Source: Sedimentisphaerales bacterium (lineage in GTDB: Bacteria > Planctomycetota > Phycisphaerae > Sedimentisphaerales > Anaerobacaceae). Taken from it: a stretch of DNA of 35,462 bases. The position numbers were made by a program, and so were the translations under genes. Position 1 is the stretch's first letter; each line of letters begins with the position of its first letter. Of this stretch, positions 23,491-31,295 are shown piece by piece. A model generated the notes under the pieces. That model did not search any database. It was not told the DNA's origin and was given only the letters and a program-made list of their open reading frames with translations. The stretch lies in the NCBI GenBank assembly GCA_016932095.1, contig JAFGDN010000030.1, forward strand, positions 1 through 35,462, written 5' to 3'.

Positions 23491-24522
23491 ATGAAATACG
23501 AAATACGAAATACGAAATACGAGCGACGGGCTTTCACGCTCGTCGAGCTTGTCGTCGCGGTAGGGATAATGGCGATGGTCATCCTGTTTGCGGGCACTAT
23601 TTTCAAGGAGAGCATCGGCTCATATCGGGCAGCGTCGGCACAGGCAGAGATTATGCAGAAATTGCGAGTCATAACCGACCAGTTAGACAGCGACTTTAAA
23701 GGTCTTCGTAAAGACGCCCCCTTGTTTATATGGTTTCATCAGCATGACATCGATGCTCGCCAGAGATTTGACCAGATTATGTTTTTTGCCGACGGTGATT
23801 TTCAGTCAACCGGTCTGTGGGCGAATAAGCCGGTCGTGGGTAACTTGGCGAGAATATATTATGGACAAACGCAAAATTCTTTAGGATTAGAGCCAAAGAA
23901 GAGAATTCTTGCCAGACGCCAGCACATATCAACTGCTGATTTGGCGCTCGATGCCTGGCCAAATCCGGCAAATTTTGCAGCTACTTTTAATTTGGCCAAT
24001 AACGATATTTATGAGCATGACCGTATTTCGTTATCTCAGTGGCAGGCGCTAATGACACAAGATGTTAATGTATCTTTCACAATCGAGGCCTGCATTGGCA
24101 GAACCGGTAATAGCCGCCCAATGGTAAACCTTGCTTCCGCCCAGGGGTTGCATATGCTGATGACTGAAGGCGTAAGTAGTTTCTCGATTCAGTGGAGCTA
24201 TAATTCGACTCTTACGGGCAGTCCTGTTTTATGGTGGCCAAGCGTTGACCCTGAAGGCGACGGCCAAGTAAACAATCCCAACGATTTCAATTTCAATGTT
24301 TCTTTTCCATGGATTGACAGGATGGGTTTCTTTTTTAATGCCGTTAAACCAATTCCCTTATTCGTGCTGTGGAATTCGTATGATAATGCAAGTGGGCCAT
24401 ATTATCCGGTTATCAAGCCCGTATATCCGCAGGCGCTGAAATTCACTTTTACTCTTTACGATTCGAAGGGCGTGTTCAGAGAAGGACAGACGTTTACGCA
24501 TATAGTTTACCTGGGTGATTAA
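23491..24522 (+). CDS. GspJ/PilW-like minor pseudopilin
   Basis: This 343-residue protein is read from the ATG at 23491, seven bases after the previous stop. The leader MKYEIRNTKYERRA is encoded by four perfect AAATACG heptamers right after the ATG, then FTLVELVVAVGIMAMVILFA follows. The residue at -1 is Ala instead of Gly. The body fits GspJ (YRAASAQAEIMQKLRVITDQLDSDFKGL after the helix). An open frame continues upstream to 23251 but lies inside the previous gene and lacks pilin features. No ribosome-binding site is visible (T-rich upstream), so translation may be coupled to the previous gene. Confidence 0.83.
   Translation: MKYEIRNTKYERRAFTLVELVVAVGIMAMVILFAGTIFKESIGSYRAASAQAEIMQKLRVITDQLDSDFKGLRKDAPLFIWFHQHDIDARQRFDQIMFFADGDFQSTGLWANKPVVGNLARIYYGQTQNSLGLEPKKRILARRQHISTADLALDAWPNPANFAATFNLANNDIYEHDRISLSQWQALMTQDVNVSFTIEACIGRTGNSRPMVNLASAQGLHMLMTEGVSSFSIQWSYNSTLTGSPVLWWPSVDPEGDGQVNNPNDFNFNVSFPWIDRMGFFFNAVKPIPLFVLWNSYDNASGPYYPVIKPVYPQALKFTFTLYDSKGVFREGQTFTHIVYLGD
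23494..23521 (+). repeat. Perfect heptamer repeat (AAATACG)x4
   Basis: Four perfect 7-bp units directly after the ATG of the GspJ-like gene. One unit more or less would shift the frame of the whole protein. Confidence 0.95.
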
Positions 24523-24523
24523 A

Positions 24524-27112
24524 ATGGACTCAAGACCCAACACAAAAAACGAGCGACGAGCGACGAGCGACGAGCGACGATTCCATGGTTCGGCCATCAT
24601 ACTAGCAATCGTTTTGACGACGCTTTTGGCAATCGTCGCGGTGATGTTTCTGCTTTCGTCCCGCATCGATATGCTCGGCACTTCCGCCATCGCCGACAAT
24701 AAAAACCTCAACCTCGCCGTCGATTCCGTCATTGCAAAAATCTCGCAGGAGCTTGCCGCCGACGTCCCCGGTATTGACCCGAACAGCGAATACTACGACT
24801 ATCCTGACGGTAATGATGCCTGGCTTGCCTGCCTTGAGCCGTATCAATCCGGCGCTTATTATTTCTGGCGACAAGGCAGCAATATTTATAACGACCCATT
24901 CCTGTTGTCGCGGAATATAAGGGCGAGAGTTCTCGATGATTACAACAATTTTGTTATTCCTTATACGGCCGCCGACGCCGACGGCGACGGTGTAAGCGAT
25001 GCAAACTGGATTCAGATTCCGGGTATGACCAGCAGCAAAGGAAAATCCATATATGCAGCGATTCGAGTCGTCGATAATGGCGGTATGCTCAACGTCAACA
25101 CCGGCTATAAATTCGATGCCAACACATCCGACGGCTCAGCCCAATTGAACGTTAACATCATGTCCCTTTCCTGGCGGCCTCCGGGGACCTACGCTGCCGC
25201 AGAGGAAACTGATTTGCGAGTAGTTAGGTCGCCTGTATATCAATCTGAGTTGCAGCTCCCCGTATATGAGCAAGGAGTTATATGGAAATACGGTACTCCT
25301 GATGGTAACTTTACCCCGTTTGACGTTTCCGATGAGCTTGAGATGCGATACAGATTTGTGCTGAACCATAAAGACATTGATACCCGGCTGGAAAACTGGG
25401 GCGGCGAATTTAGAAACGCAGTTGAAAGCACTCCTTATAGCAGTGTAGCTGAATGGTTTTTTAGTGCTTATGACTTCGGCGTGCTCGACCCCAATTATGC
25501 CTATCGACATATCGCCACGACGTATAATTTCGACCGCATAATCGACCCAAACGGCGACAAAATGCTTAATATAAACATGCCCTTCGATGTAAATATAAAT
25601 AACACATACGCAACCGTTCGCCGGGCGCTCGACCCGGGCATTTCGGACGCTGTTACATCTCAAATAACTGCTAATCTCATAGATTATATTGATGGGTCTG
25701 GTTATATAGAATCCGACCCAAGATACGACCCGAATAATGATGTTACTGTCGTTTATGATACGAACGGGACTCCGCATTTCGGTTTTGAGCAGCCCTGCGT
25801 TTATATTTCAGAGATTGCTCAAAAATTTGTGCATTTAACATCTCCCAACGATGTTAATGTAAGGTCTTATGCGATCGAATTACAAAAACCGTATTGGGAG
25901 GACGATTTTCCCGCCGACCCAAACCACGGCTGGCAATTATTGGTCGATGGCAATGTAATACCTATCAACTGGACGGGCAGTCGTCGTTTCCACGTCATCG
26001 AGAATATCAATGCTCTTGCTCCCATCATTATAGATTTTACCGATGTTAACGGCCCCAACGATATAAACCAGCCAACCGACCCTTGCGCACAACCTCATCC
26101 ATACGTCGCTTTCAGCGCTAATTCCATCATTATCCTTCAGCGGCGTATTCCAGAAATAGACGCAAATATTACTGTTGATTGGGTATCTGTACCAGAACCT
26201 AATGACAGTTTGGGTTGGCTTATTGACCTTGATGTCAATGATATAAGGTCGGGCGTTTATAGCTACCAGCGGGATATCTGGCCCCATAAACACCTCAGAC
26301 GTTTTTGGGGTCTAAGCGCCAGCCCATCCGTCGGCAATAGCATCGCAATTACTGATTTCAGGGCAACCGGTAGTCCTTTTGTTGATAGTCAGATTCAGGC
26401 GCATCCGGCAAACAAGCCGTTCACCAATGTCGGACAATTTGAGGAACTATTCTATCGCTCAACTTATGATTATGGTGAGCTTATTCCATCTGGTCTAATT
26501 GAAGAGGATCTTAGAATCAATTTAACTGACCCAAATTATCAGCGGGTATTCAATTACCTCACTGTCTTCGACCCAACAACGGATGGAATAGATAACGACG
26601 GCGACGGGGTAGGAACTGGTTTTGAAGTTGATGCTAATGAACTAAAAGTCAAAGGCCGAATCAATATCAACACCGCTCCGTGGTTTGTTTTGGCTCAATT
26701 GCCGTGGCTCTCTTACCATACGCCGAATTACGACCTTGCTCGTGCAATAGCCAATTACAGGGACACCGTCGCCGGCTTCGAGAGTATAGGCGAACTTATG
26801 CGAGTAACGGACTCAAACAATCTTCTCAGTATGGATTTTTACTCGCGTGACGGTGATGGCAACGACTTGAGTGCCTTTCCTGATTTAACTCCTGCTGATG
26901 AAGCGGCCAATGACTTTGAAGAGCGGGACGTGATTTTCGCTCGAATCAGCAATCTTGTTACCGTCCGCAGCGACGTCTTTACGGCTTATATCCTCGTCCG
27001 CATCGGGCAGGACGGCCCGCAGAAACGCGTCGTGGCCATTCTGGACAGAAGTGAAACCCCAGCCAAACCGGTTAAGGTCATCGCCATACAATCAGTCCCC
27101 GACCCGAGGTGA
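24524..27112 (+). CDS. gspK: GspK-like minor pseudopilin, very large
   Basis: This 862-residue protein has a leader with heptamer-encoded ERRATSDERR, then FHG/SAIILAIVLTTLLAIVAVMFLLS, a pilin helix without Glu5, as is usual for GspK. The GspK fold is supported by GGMLNVNTGY (about 187-196), the KGRININTAPWFVLAQLP segment near residue 710, and a helix-hairpin-helix-like LARAIANYRD...FESIGELM. Classical GspK is about 320 residues; here a large Asp/Asn-rich middle (for instance DADGDGVSD, DNDGDGVGTGFEVD, possible calcium loops) is added. The ATG at 24524 follows the GspJ-like stop by one base; an upstream GTG at 24515 is possible. Capping the pseudopilus tip is the expected role. Confidence 0.85.
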   Translation: MDSRPNTKNERRATSDERRFHGSAIILAIVLTTLLAIVAVMFLLSSRIDMLGTSAIADNKNLNLAVDSVIAKISQELAADVPGIDPNSEYYDYPDGNDAWLACLEPYQSGAYYFWRQGSNIYNDPFLLSRNIRARVLDDYNNFVIPYTAADADGDGVSDANWIQIPGMTSSKGKSIYAAIRVVDNGGMLNVNTGYKFDANTSDGSAQLNVNIMSLSWRPPGTYAAAEETDLRVVRSPVYQSELQLPVYEQGVIWKYGTPDGNFTPFDVSDELEMRYRFVLNHKDIDTRLENWGGEFRNAVESTPYSSVAEWFFSAYDFGVLDPNYAYRHIATTYNFDRIIDPNGDKMLNINMPFDVNINNTYATVRRALDPGISDAVTSQITANLIDYIDGSGYIESDPRYDPNNDVTVVYDTNGTPHFGFEQPCVYISEIAQKFVHLTSPNDVNVRSYAIELQKPYWEDDFPADPNHGWQLLVDGNVIPINWTGSRRFHVIENINALAPIIIDFTDVNGPNDINQPTDPCAQPHPYVAFSANSIIILQRRIPEIDANITVDWVSVPEPNDSLGWLIDLDVNDIRSGVYSYQRDIWPHKHLRRFWGLSASPSVGNSIAITDFRATGSPFVDSQIQAHPANKPFTNVGQFEELFYRSTYDYGELIPSGLIEEDLRINLTDPNYQRVFNYLTVFDPTTDGIDNDGDGVGTGFEVDANELKVKGRININTAPWFVLAQLPWLSYHTPNYDLARAIANYRDTVAGFESIGELMRVTDSNNLLSMDFYSRDGDGNDLSAFPDLTPADEAANDFEERDVIFARISNLVTVRSDVFTAYILVRIGQDGPQKRVVAILDRSETPAKPVKVIAIQSVPDPR
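24551..24578 (+). repeat. Perfect heptamer repeat (GAGCGAC)x4
   Basis: Four perfect 7-bp units in the leader coding sequence of the GspK-like gene, 24 bp after its ATG. Confidence 0.95.
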
Positions 27113-27144
27113 TTGTCGATTGCTGATTGTCGGTTGTCGATTTT
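27111..27144. repeat. Heptamer block, left flank of four-helix gene
   Basis: GATTGTC, GATTGCT, GATTGTC, GGTTGTC and GATTTTG units start inside the gspK stop codon. The first 18 bp (GATTGTCGATTGCTGATT) are repeated exactly, inverted, at 27528-27545. Confidence 0.85.
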
Positions 27145-27151
27145 GAATAAA

Positions 27152-27511
27152 CTATCGAGTTTTGCTGCTGCTTGCGGTCTTACGCGATGCAACGACAATT
27201 GCCGTCAGTTCGTTGACTTCAGCTAATAATCTTGTTACTAACGCTTGTTTTATGATATTGGCTTCAATCAGCAATTCTAACCAATATCCTGACTCGTCAA
27301 TTTCCTCCTCCACGATTCCCAGTTTGGCAACGAAATCTGCTTTTGACCTGGCACTGCATACTGCCCTGTAATTGGCTCCCACAGATGTCGCTGAACGCAA
27401 GACCTGTTTGCCGATTACACCTGCCGTCACCGATTTTGGAAGCGACTCTACCATTCGTATTATAGCCAAACCAAACTGTTTTGTTCTGTTCTTCAAATAA
27501 TCAGGTGTCAT
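27152..27511 (-). CDS. Four-helix bundle protein (S23 / IVS-type)
   Basis: This 119-residue all-helical protein is of the family first found in 23S rRNA intervening sequences. Recognisable segments are the early aromatic/basic helix (LKNRTKQFGLAIIRMVESLP), SATSVGANYRAVCSARSKADFVAKLGIVEEEIDES (about 60-95, the family's most conserved part) and a C-terminal helix LLAEVNELTAIV. Its cellular role is unknown; members often occur as free-standing genes near mobile or repeated DNA. The ATG at 27511 is preferred over the TTG at 27529 because AAGGG lies just upstream. The gene is bracketed by inverted heptamer blocks (27111-27144 and 27528-27559). Confidence 0.88.
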   Translation of the reverse strand: MTPDYLKNRTKQFGLAIIRMVESLPKSVTAGVIGKQVLRSATSVGANYRAVCSARSKADFVAKLGIVEEEIDESGYWLELLIEANIIKQALVTRLLAEVNELTAIVVASRKTASSSKTR

Positions 27512-27527
27512 AATTTTCCCTTTCTTC

Positions 27528-27559
27528 AATCAGCAATCGACAATCGGCAATCAACAATT
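27528..27559. repeat. Heptamer block, right flank of four-helix gene
   Basis: CAATCAG, CAATCGA, CAATCGG, CAATCAA and CAATTAT units, the reverse complement of the left block, with an exact 18-bp inverted match. It ends at the stop of the phosphatase gene. Confidence 0.85.
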
Positions 27560-28370
27560 ATTTAAGTAATTCCAGCATATCCCGATAAACCTTTTTGTTC
27601 GCCGCCAGCGTCGGCAGCTCTGCGCCTTCGTATTTGTCGCAATCGATGGGGAAAATTTTATTGCCATACCAGTCGCTGACGCTCGCGCCCGCGGATTCGG
27701 CAATTACGGCCCCGGCGGCGATGTCCCAGATTTTCGGCCTGACGAATACGACGCCAATCAGCGAGCCCTTGGCTAAGTACGCCATTTGCAGGCAGGAGCT
27801 GCCTATGGTTCGCGAGCGGGCCTTTTCCATAAACGCGATTACCCATTTCGGCACGCCGTTATCGAAGAAGCTGTCGGTGCCGATGCTGGAGAATTTGTCG
27901 AAGCCGTCGTCGCTGACGCTGATTTGTCTGCCGTTAAGGCGGGCCTCGTCGCCTTTTATACCTGTAAACATCGAATCGGTGGCCGGGTCGTAAATCACGC
28001 CGACAACCGGAACGCCTTCGTATATCGCCGCGACGGCGACCGCGAAAAGCAGCATACCCTTGGCAAAATTTGTGGTGCCGTCGATGGGGTCGATTACCCA
28101 CCATACCTTTTTATCGCCCCTCGGCGGCTGCTTAAGAAGGCGGCCGTCGGGGCCTTCCTCCGCGATAAAACCGTCGTCGGGATACGTTTCTTTGATGCGG
28201 TCGATTATTATCTTTTGACAGATTACGTCCGCCTGCGTAACAAGCTGGTCGGGGCCTTTGACCGACGACTTGATATATCTGATTTCTTCCATCGCCCGCT
28301 GGCCGGCCAATCGGGCGGCCACGATTGCAGTTTCGAGAATCGCGCTGATTTCTCTTTGTTCGAGAGCCAT
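27558..28370 (-). CDS. Inositol monophosphatase family protein
   Basis: This 270-residue enzyme is of the Mg-dependent, lithium-sensitive phosphatase family (IMPase/SuhB, CysQ, FBPase-like). Motif 1 is WWVIDPIDGTTNFAKG (about 89-104), holding the metal ligands Asp and Asp; the upstream E-E of FIAEEGPDG supplies Glu. Motif 2 is IWDIAAGAVIAESAGA (about 217-232). The likely reaction is hydrolysis of a sugar or inositol phosphate; the exact substrate cannot be set from the sequence. It is divergent from the DUF2752 gene, with a 93-bp gap. Length is typical. Confidence 0.92.
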   Translation of the reverse strand: MALEQREISAILETAIVAARLAGQRAMEEIRYIKSSVKGPDQLVTQADVICQKIIIDRIKETYPDDGFIAEEGPDGRLLKQPPRGDKKVWWVIDPIDGTTNFAKGMLLFAVAVAAIYEGVPVVGVIYDPATDSMFTGIKGDEARLNGRQISVSDDGFDKFSSIGTDSFFDNGVPKWVIAFMEKARSRTIGSSCLQMAYLAKGSLIGVVFVRPKIWDIAAGAVIAESAGASVSDWYGNKIFPIDCDKYEGAELPTLAANKKVYRDMLELLK

Positions 28371-28398
28371 ATTTTTTCCCTTTTCAAAATTGTTTAGC

Positions 28399-28417
28399 CG
28401 TCGCCGGAAAGGCGACG
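28399..28417. other. Hairpin between phosphatase and DUF2752 genes
   Basis: Perfect 7-bp arms CGTCGCC / GGCGACG with a GGAAA loop. A similar GTCGCC-aaa-GGCGAC occurs near 1748-1762 at the end of the hairpin array. It is probably a dispersed short palindrome. Confidence 0.5.
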
Positions 28418-28426
28418 CAATACGTC

Positions 28427-28454
28427 TTGACCCGGTTCAGAAAAGTGTTATTTT
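28427..28454 (+). promoter_or_regulatory. Possible promoter of DUF2752 gene
   Basis: TTGACC, 16 nt, TATTTT, ending only 9 nt before the ATG at 28464, so the transcript would be nearly leaderless. Confidence 0.4.
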
Positions 28455-28463
28455 AACGGTTCT

Positions 28464-28925
28464 ATGCAAACAGTCCAACGATTAAGTTCTCCGCAGATTA
28501 TCACTCGTGCTACGCGACGACAGCGGCTGATAGCGGCTATCGTCCTGCTTTCAATAGGCGGTTGCTTCGCCGCCTGCTGGATTGTCGCGAGATATAAAAT
28601 CCCCATATACCCGTTCGGCTGCGGCTTCAAACAGCGTTACGGTCTACCCTGCCCGACCTGCGGAATGACGACGTCGGTTATGGCCTTCGCACAGGGTCGA
28701 TTCCGTGATTCATTTTATATCCAGCCGGCGGCGTTCGTTTTCTGCTCCCTCATTGTTATTATCGCATTTTTTGCTTTCCTTACAGCGGCCTTTGGTATAT
28801 ACTCTCCCCGTTTTTGGCGGCGCCTGGTTTCCATAAAATTGCGCTATTATATAATCATCTCGGCGCTGGTTTTAATTGCCGGATGGGCGATAACCCTGGC
28901 AAGGGCGCTGGCGTCAAAGGGCTGA
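28464..28925 (+). CDS. DUF2752 membrane protein
   Basis: This 153-residue protein has three hydrophobic segments (about 22-42, 86-106, 132-150). The family signature is YGLPCPTCGMTTSV with C63 and C66 in a CPxCG(M/L)T motif just after the first segment, plus an upstream F-x-C-x-F. The family is common in Planctomycetes and Bacteroidetes and its function is unknown. The gene runs 8 bp from the next one and is probably co-transcribed with it. No clear ribosome-binding site is seen. Confidence 0.85.
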   Translation: MQTVQRLSSPQIITRATRRQRLIAAIVLLSIGGCFAACWIVARYKIPIYPFGCGFKQRYGLPCPTCGMTTSVMAFAQGRFRDSFYIQPAAFVFCSLIVIIAFFAFLTAAFGIYSPRFWRRLVSIKLRYYIIISALVLIAGWAITLARALASKG

Positions 28926-28933
28926 AGTGTCAA

Positions 28934-29650
28934 ATGAAACAGGACAGAAGAAAATTTGTCAACGAACTTGGCGGGTTCAGGCGGGCTGTTTTGGCCTGCC
29001 TGTTTATATCAGCGATTCTGGCGCACACCGGCTGTCATCCTGGAATGCTTGCCGTTTTGGGCACGCCGACAAGCGCCGAAATGAAAACGGGCGCCGAATT
29101 CGACCTAACGGCCGAAAAGGACAAAAAAATCCTTATCCTCGTTGACCAGCCGACGCTCTTCAATACAGGCCTGAATATGCGGTATATACTTACCGATGCA
29201 ACGGGCAAGCTGCTTCAGGAACGGCTGAAAATTGAGCCGGAACAAATAATTGATTATGACGCTTTAGCCGACTTTCGCGCAAACACCGATGATTTCTCGC
29301 TGCTGAGCCCTGAAAAGGTAGGCGCATCGCTCGGCGCAGACCTCGTCCTGCTGATTATAATTACCGATTTCAGCGTTTCAGACGTCGGCCAGACAGGATA
29401 CCCCGGCGGGACTTTGACGGCACAGGCACAGCTTATCAGTGTCGCTACGGGCCAACGGTTGTGGCCGGCCGTCGAGCAGGCAAGAATCGTCCGCGTCGGC
29501 TTCGAATCTGAAAAACGAGGCGCCGACGCCGCGACGGTTCGGCTGGCGGTGAACACAGCACATTGTATTATCAGGTATCTTTATAACTGTCCTAAAAACC
29601 AGTTCCAGAATTCCGATGAAATCAAAGATATCGGCTGGGAAAGTAAATAA
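28934..29650 (+). CDS. Putative lipoprotein, unknown function
   Basis: This protein of 238 residues is read from the ATG at 28934. It has a signal-like hydrophobic segment (AVLACLFISAILAHTGC) whose Cys could be a lipid attachment site, although the lipobox is not ideal. The mature part opens with an extended strand region (DKKILILVDQPTLFNTG) and contains GADLVLLIIITDFSVSD and QLISVATGQRLWPA, a pattern like periplasmic proteins that assemble near the outer membrane. I recognise no named family. It lies between the DUF2752 gene and serA. A longer frame from 28814 overlaps DUF2752 and lacks pilin or signal features. Confidence 0.65.
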   Translation: MKQDRRKFVNELGGFRRAVLACLFISAILAHTGCHPGMLAVLGTPTSAEMKTGAEFDLTAEKDKKILILVDQPTLFNTGLNMRYILTDATGKLLQERLKIEPEQIIDYDALADFRANTDDFSLLSPEKVGASLGADLVLLIIITDFSVSDVGQTGYPGGTLTAQAQLISVATGQRLWPAVEQARIVRVGFESEKRGADAATVRLAVNTAHCIIRYLYNCPKNQFQNSDEIKDIGWESK

Positions 29651-29684
29651 TGATTTATTAAAACTTTTTCGGAGCGTTCAAGTG

Positions 29685-31274
29685 ATGAAGATTCTGATTT
29701 CAGACAAGCTCGCAAAGGAGGGCATTGACCTGCTCAAGGCAATGCCGGACGTGGAAGTGGCGGTCAAAACAGGCATAAGCGAAGACGAACTCGCCGGTAT
29801 CATAGGCGAGTATGACGGACTCATTATTCGAAGCGGAACAAAAGTTACCGCAAAGGTGCTGGCAAATCCCGGGCGTTTCAAAGCCGTAGCGAGGGCGGGC
29901 GTGGGCATCGATAACGTTGACGTCAAAGAGGCCACGCGAAAAGGCATCGTTGTGATGAACACCCCAGGCGGAAACACCCTCAGCGCTGCCGAGCATACCC
30001 TCGCGCTAATGCTGGCTATGAGCAGGCATATCGTCCCCGCCTGCAACTCGCTCAAGGCCGGCGCCTGGGACAGGAAAAAATACGAGGGCAACCAGTTGAA
30101 TAACAAGGTCCTGGGCGTCATAGGGCTTGGCAGAATCGGTATGGCGGTGGCAAAAATGGCCGCAAAGGGCTTCAATATGAAGGTCATCGGCTACGACCCC
30201 CTGGCTGTCCCGCCGGAGGCGCAGCAAATAGGCGTCGAAATCACCGACAACTTAGAGAAAATCTTCAGGGAATCGGATTATATCACCGTTCACGTTCCGA
30301 AAAACGAGCAGACGCTGAATATGATTAGCTCAGAGCAGCTTAAGATGATGAAGCCGACGGTTCGTTTGATAAACTGCGCCCGCGGCGGCATTATAAACGA
30401 GGATGCGGTGTATCAGGCGCTGTCTGAAAAGCGTATCGCAGGCGCGGCGTTGGATGTCTTCCCCAAAGAGCCGCCGGAAAATACACGTTTTAAGGAGTTC
30501 GATAGCTGCCTCGTTACCCCCCACTTAGGCGCAAGCACCGAAGAGGCGCAGATTGAGGTTGCCGTCGAGGCCGCACAAATTCTCGTTGACGCCATCAGGG
30601 GCGCCTCAATCAGAAACGCCGTCAACGCCCCTTCAACGGCGGGCGTCGTTCCGCCGCTGGTTGCCAAATACGCCGAGCTTGCACGAAGAATCGGCGTGCT
30701 TTTAAGCGCTATCGCGCCGGGTTCTGTCAGGCAGGTGCAGGTGGAGTATCGCGGCTCAATCGCGGAAATGTCTTTGCAGGCCGTAACACTGAACTTCGCC
30801 ATCGGCCTCCTGCAGAAGCATTTCGATATGCCGTTAAATATGGTCAATACGCCCGTCCTGGCGAAGGAGCGGGGCATCAGTATCGACGAGACAAAAAACA
30901 CTACGCCCAAAAACGTCGCTTCAAGTTTTTCCGCGAAGGTCGTAACGGACAAATTCACCCGCACCGTTACCGGCTCGATATTCGGTGAAAAATTATTGCG
31001 GATTATCGAAATCGACGGCTTCGACGTGGAAATGACGCCGCAGGGAACTGTCCTGATTATATTCAACGATGACAAACCAGGGGTTATTGGCTCCGTCGGA
31101 ATGCTCTTGGGCACGCACAAAATCAATATCTGCACGATGGGCGTAGGCCAGAAGCTCGACCTGCTGAAAGCGATTCTTGCCGTTTCATTGGACAAGGCCC
31201 CGGATGAAGATACTATCAATGACCTAAGCAAGCTCGATTTTGTAAACGAACTCTACGTCTGCAAGCTCGATTGA
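29685..31274 (+). CDS. serA: D-3-phosphoglycerate dehydrogenase
   Basis: This 529-residue enzyme oxidises 3-phosphoglycerate to 3-phosphohydroxypyruvate with NAD, the first step of serine synthesis. The start at MKILISDKLAKEGIDLL is the usual one, with GGAG ten bases upstream. The substrate-binding part holds the IRSGTKVT segment; the NAD motif is GVIGLGRIGMAVAKMA (about 143-158); catalytic Arg, Glu and His lie in NCARGGIINE, the DVFPKEPP region and TPHLGASTEEAQ. After residue 310 come the ASB domain of the long-form enzyme and a C-terminal ACT domain (LIIFNDDKPGVIGSVG). Length and layout match the long type found in many bacteria. The next gene follows by 21 bp. Confidence 0.96.
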   Translation: MKILISDKLAKEGIDLLKAMPDVEVAVKTGISEDELAGIIGEYDGLIIRSGTKVTAKVLANPGRFKAVARAGVGIDNVDVKEATRKGIVVMNTPGGNTLSAAEHTLALMLAMSRHIVPACNSLKAGAWDRKKYEGNQLNNKVLGVIGLGRIGMAVAKMAAKGFNMKVIGYDPLAVPPEAQQIGVEITDNLEKIFRESDYITVHVPKNEQTLNMISSEQLKMMKPTVRLINCARGGIINEDAVYQALSEKRIAGAALDVFPKEPPENTRFKEFDSCLVTPHLGASTEEAQIEVAVEAAQILVDAIRGASIRNAVNAPSTAGVVPPLVAKYAELARRIGVLLSAIAPGSVRQVQVEYRGSIAEMSLQAVTLNFAIGLLQKHFDMPLNMVNTPVLAKERGISIDETKNTTPKNVASSFSAKVVTDKFTRTVTGSIFGEKLLRIIEIDGFDVEMTPQGTVLIIFNDDKPGVIGSVGMLLGTHKINICTMGVGQKLDLLKAILAVSLDKAPDEDTINDLSKLDFVNELYVCKLD

Positions 31275-31295
31275 TTGCGCCTGAAACGAAATACA

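Noticed and set aside
28814-28933. Upstream extension of the putative lipoprotein
   Set aside because: It overlaps the DUF2752 gene; the ATG at 28934 gives a normal signal segment.
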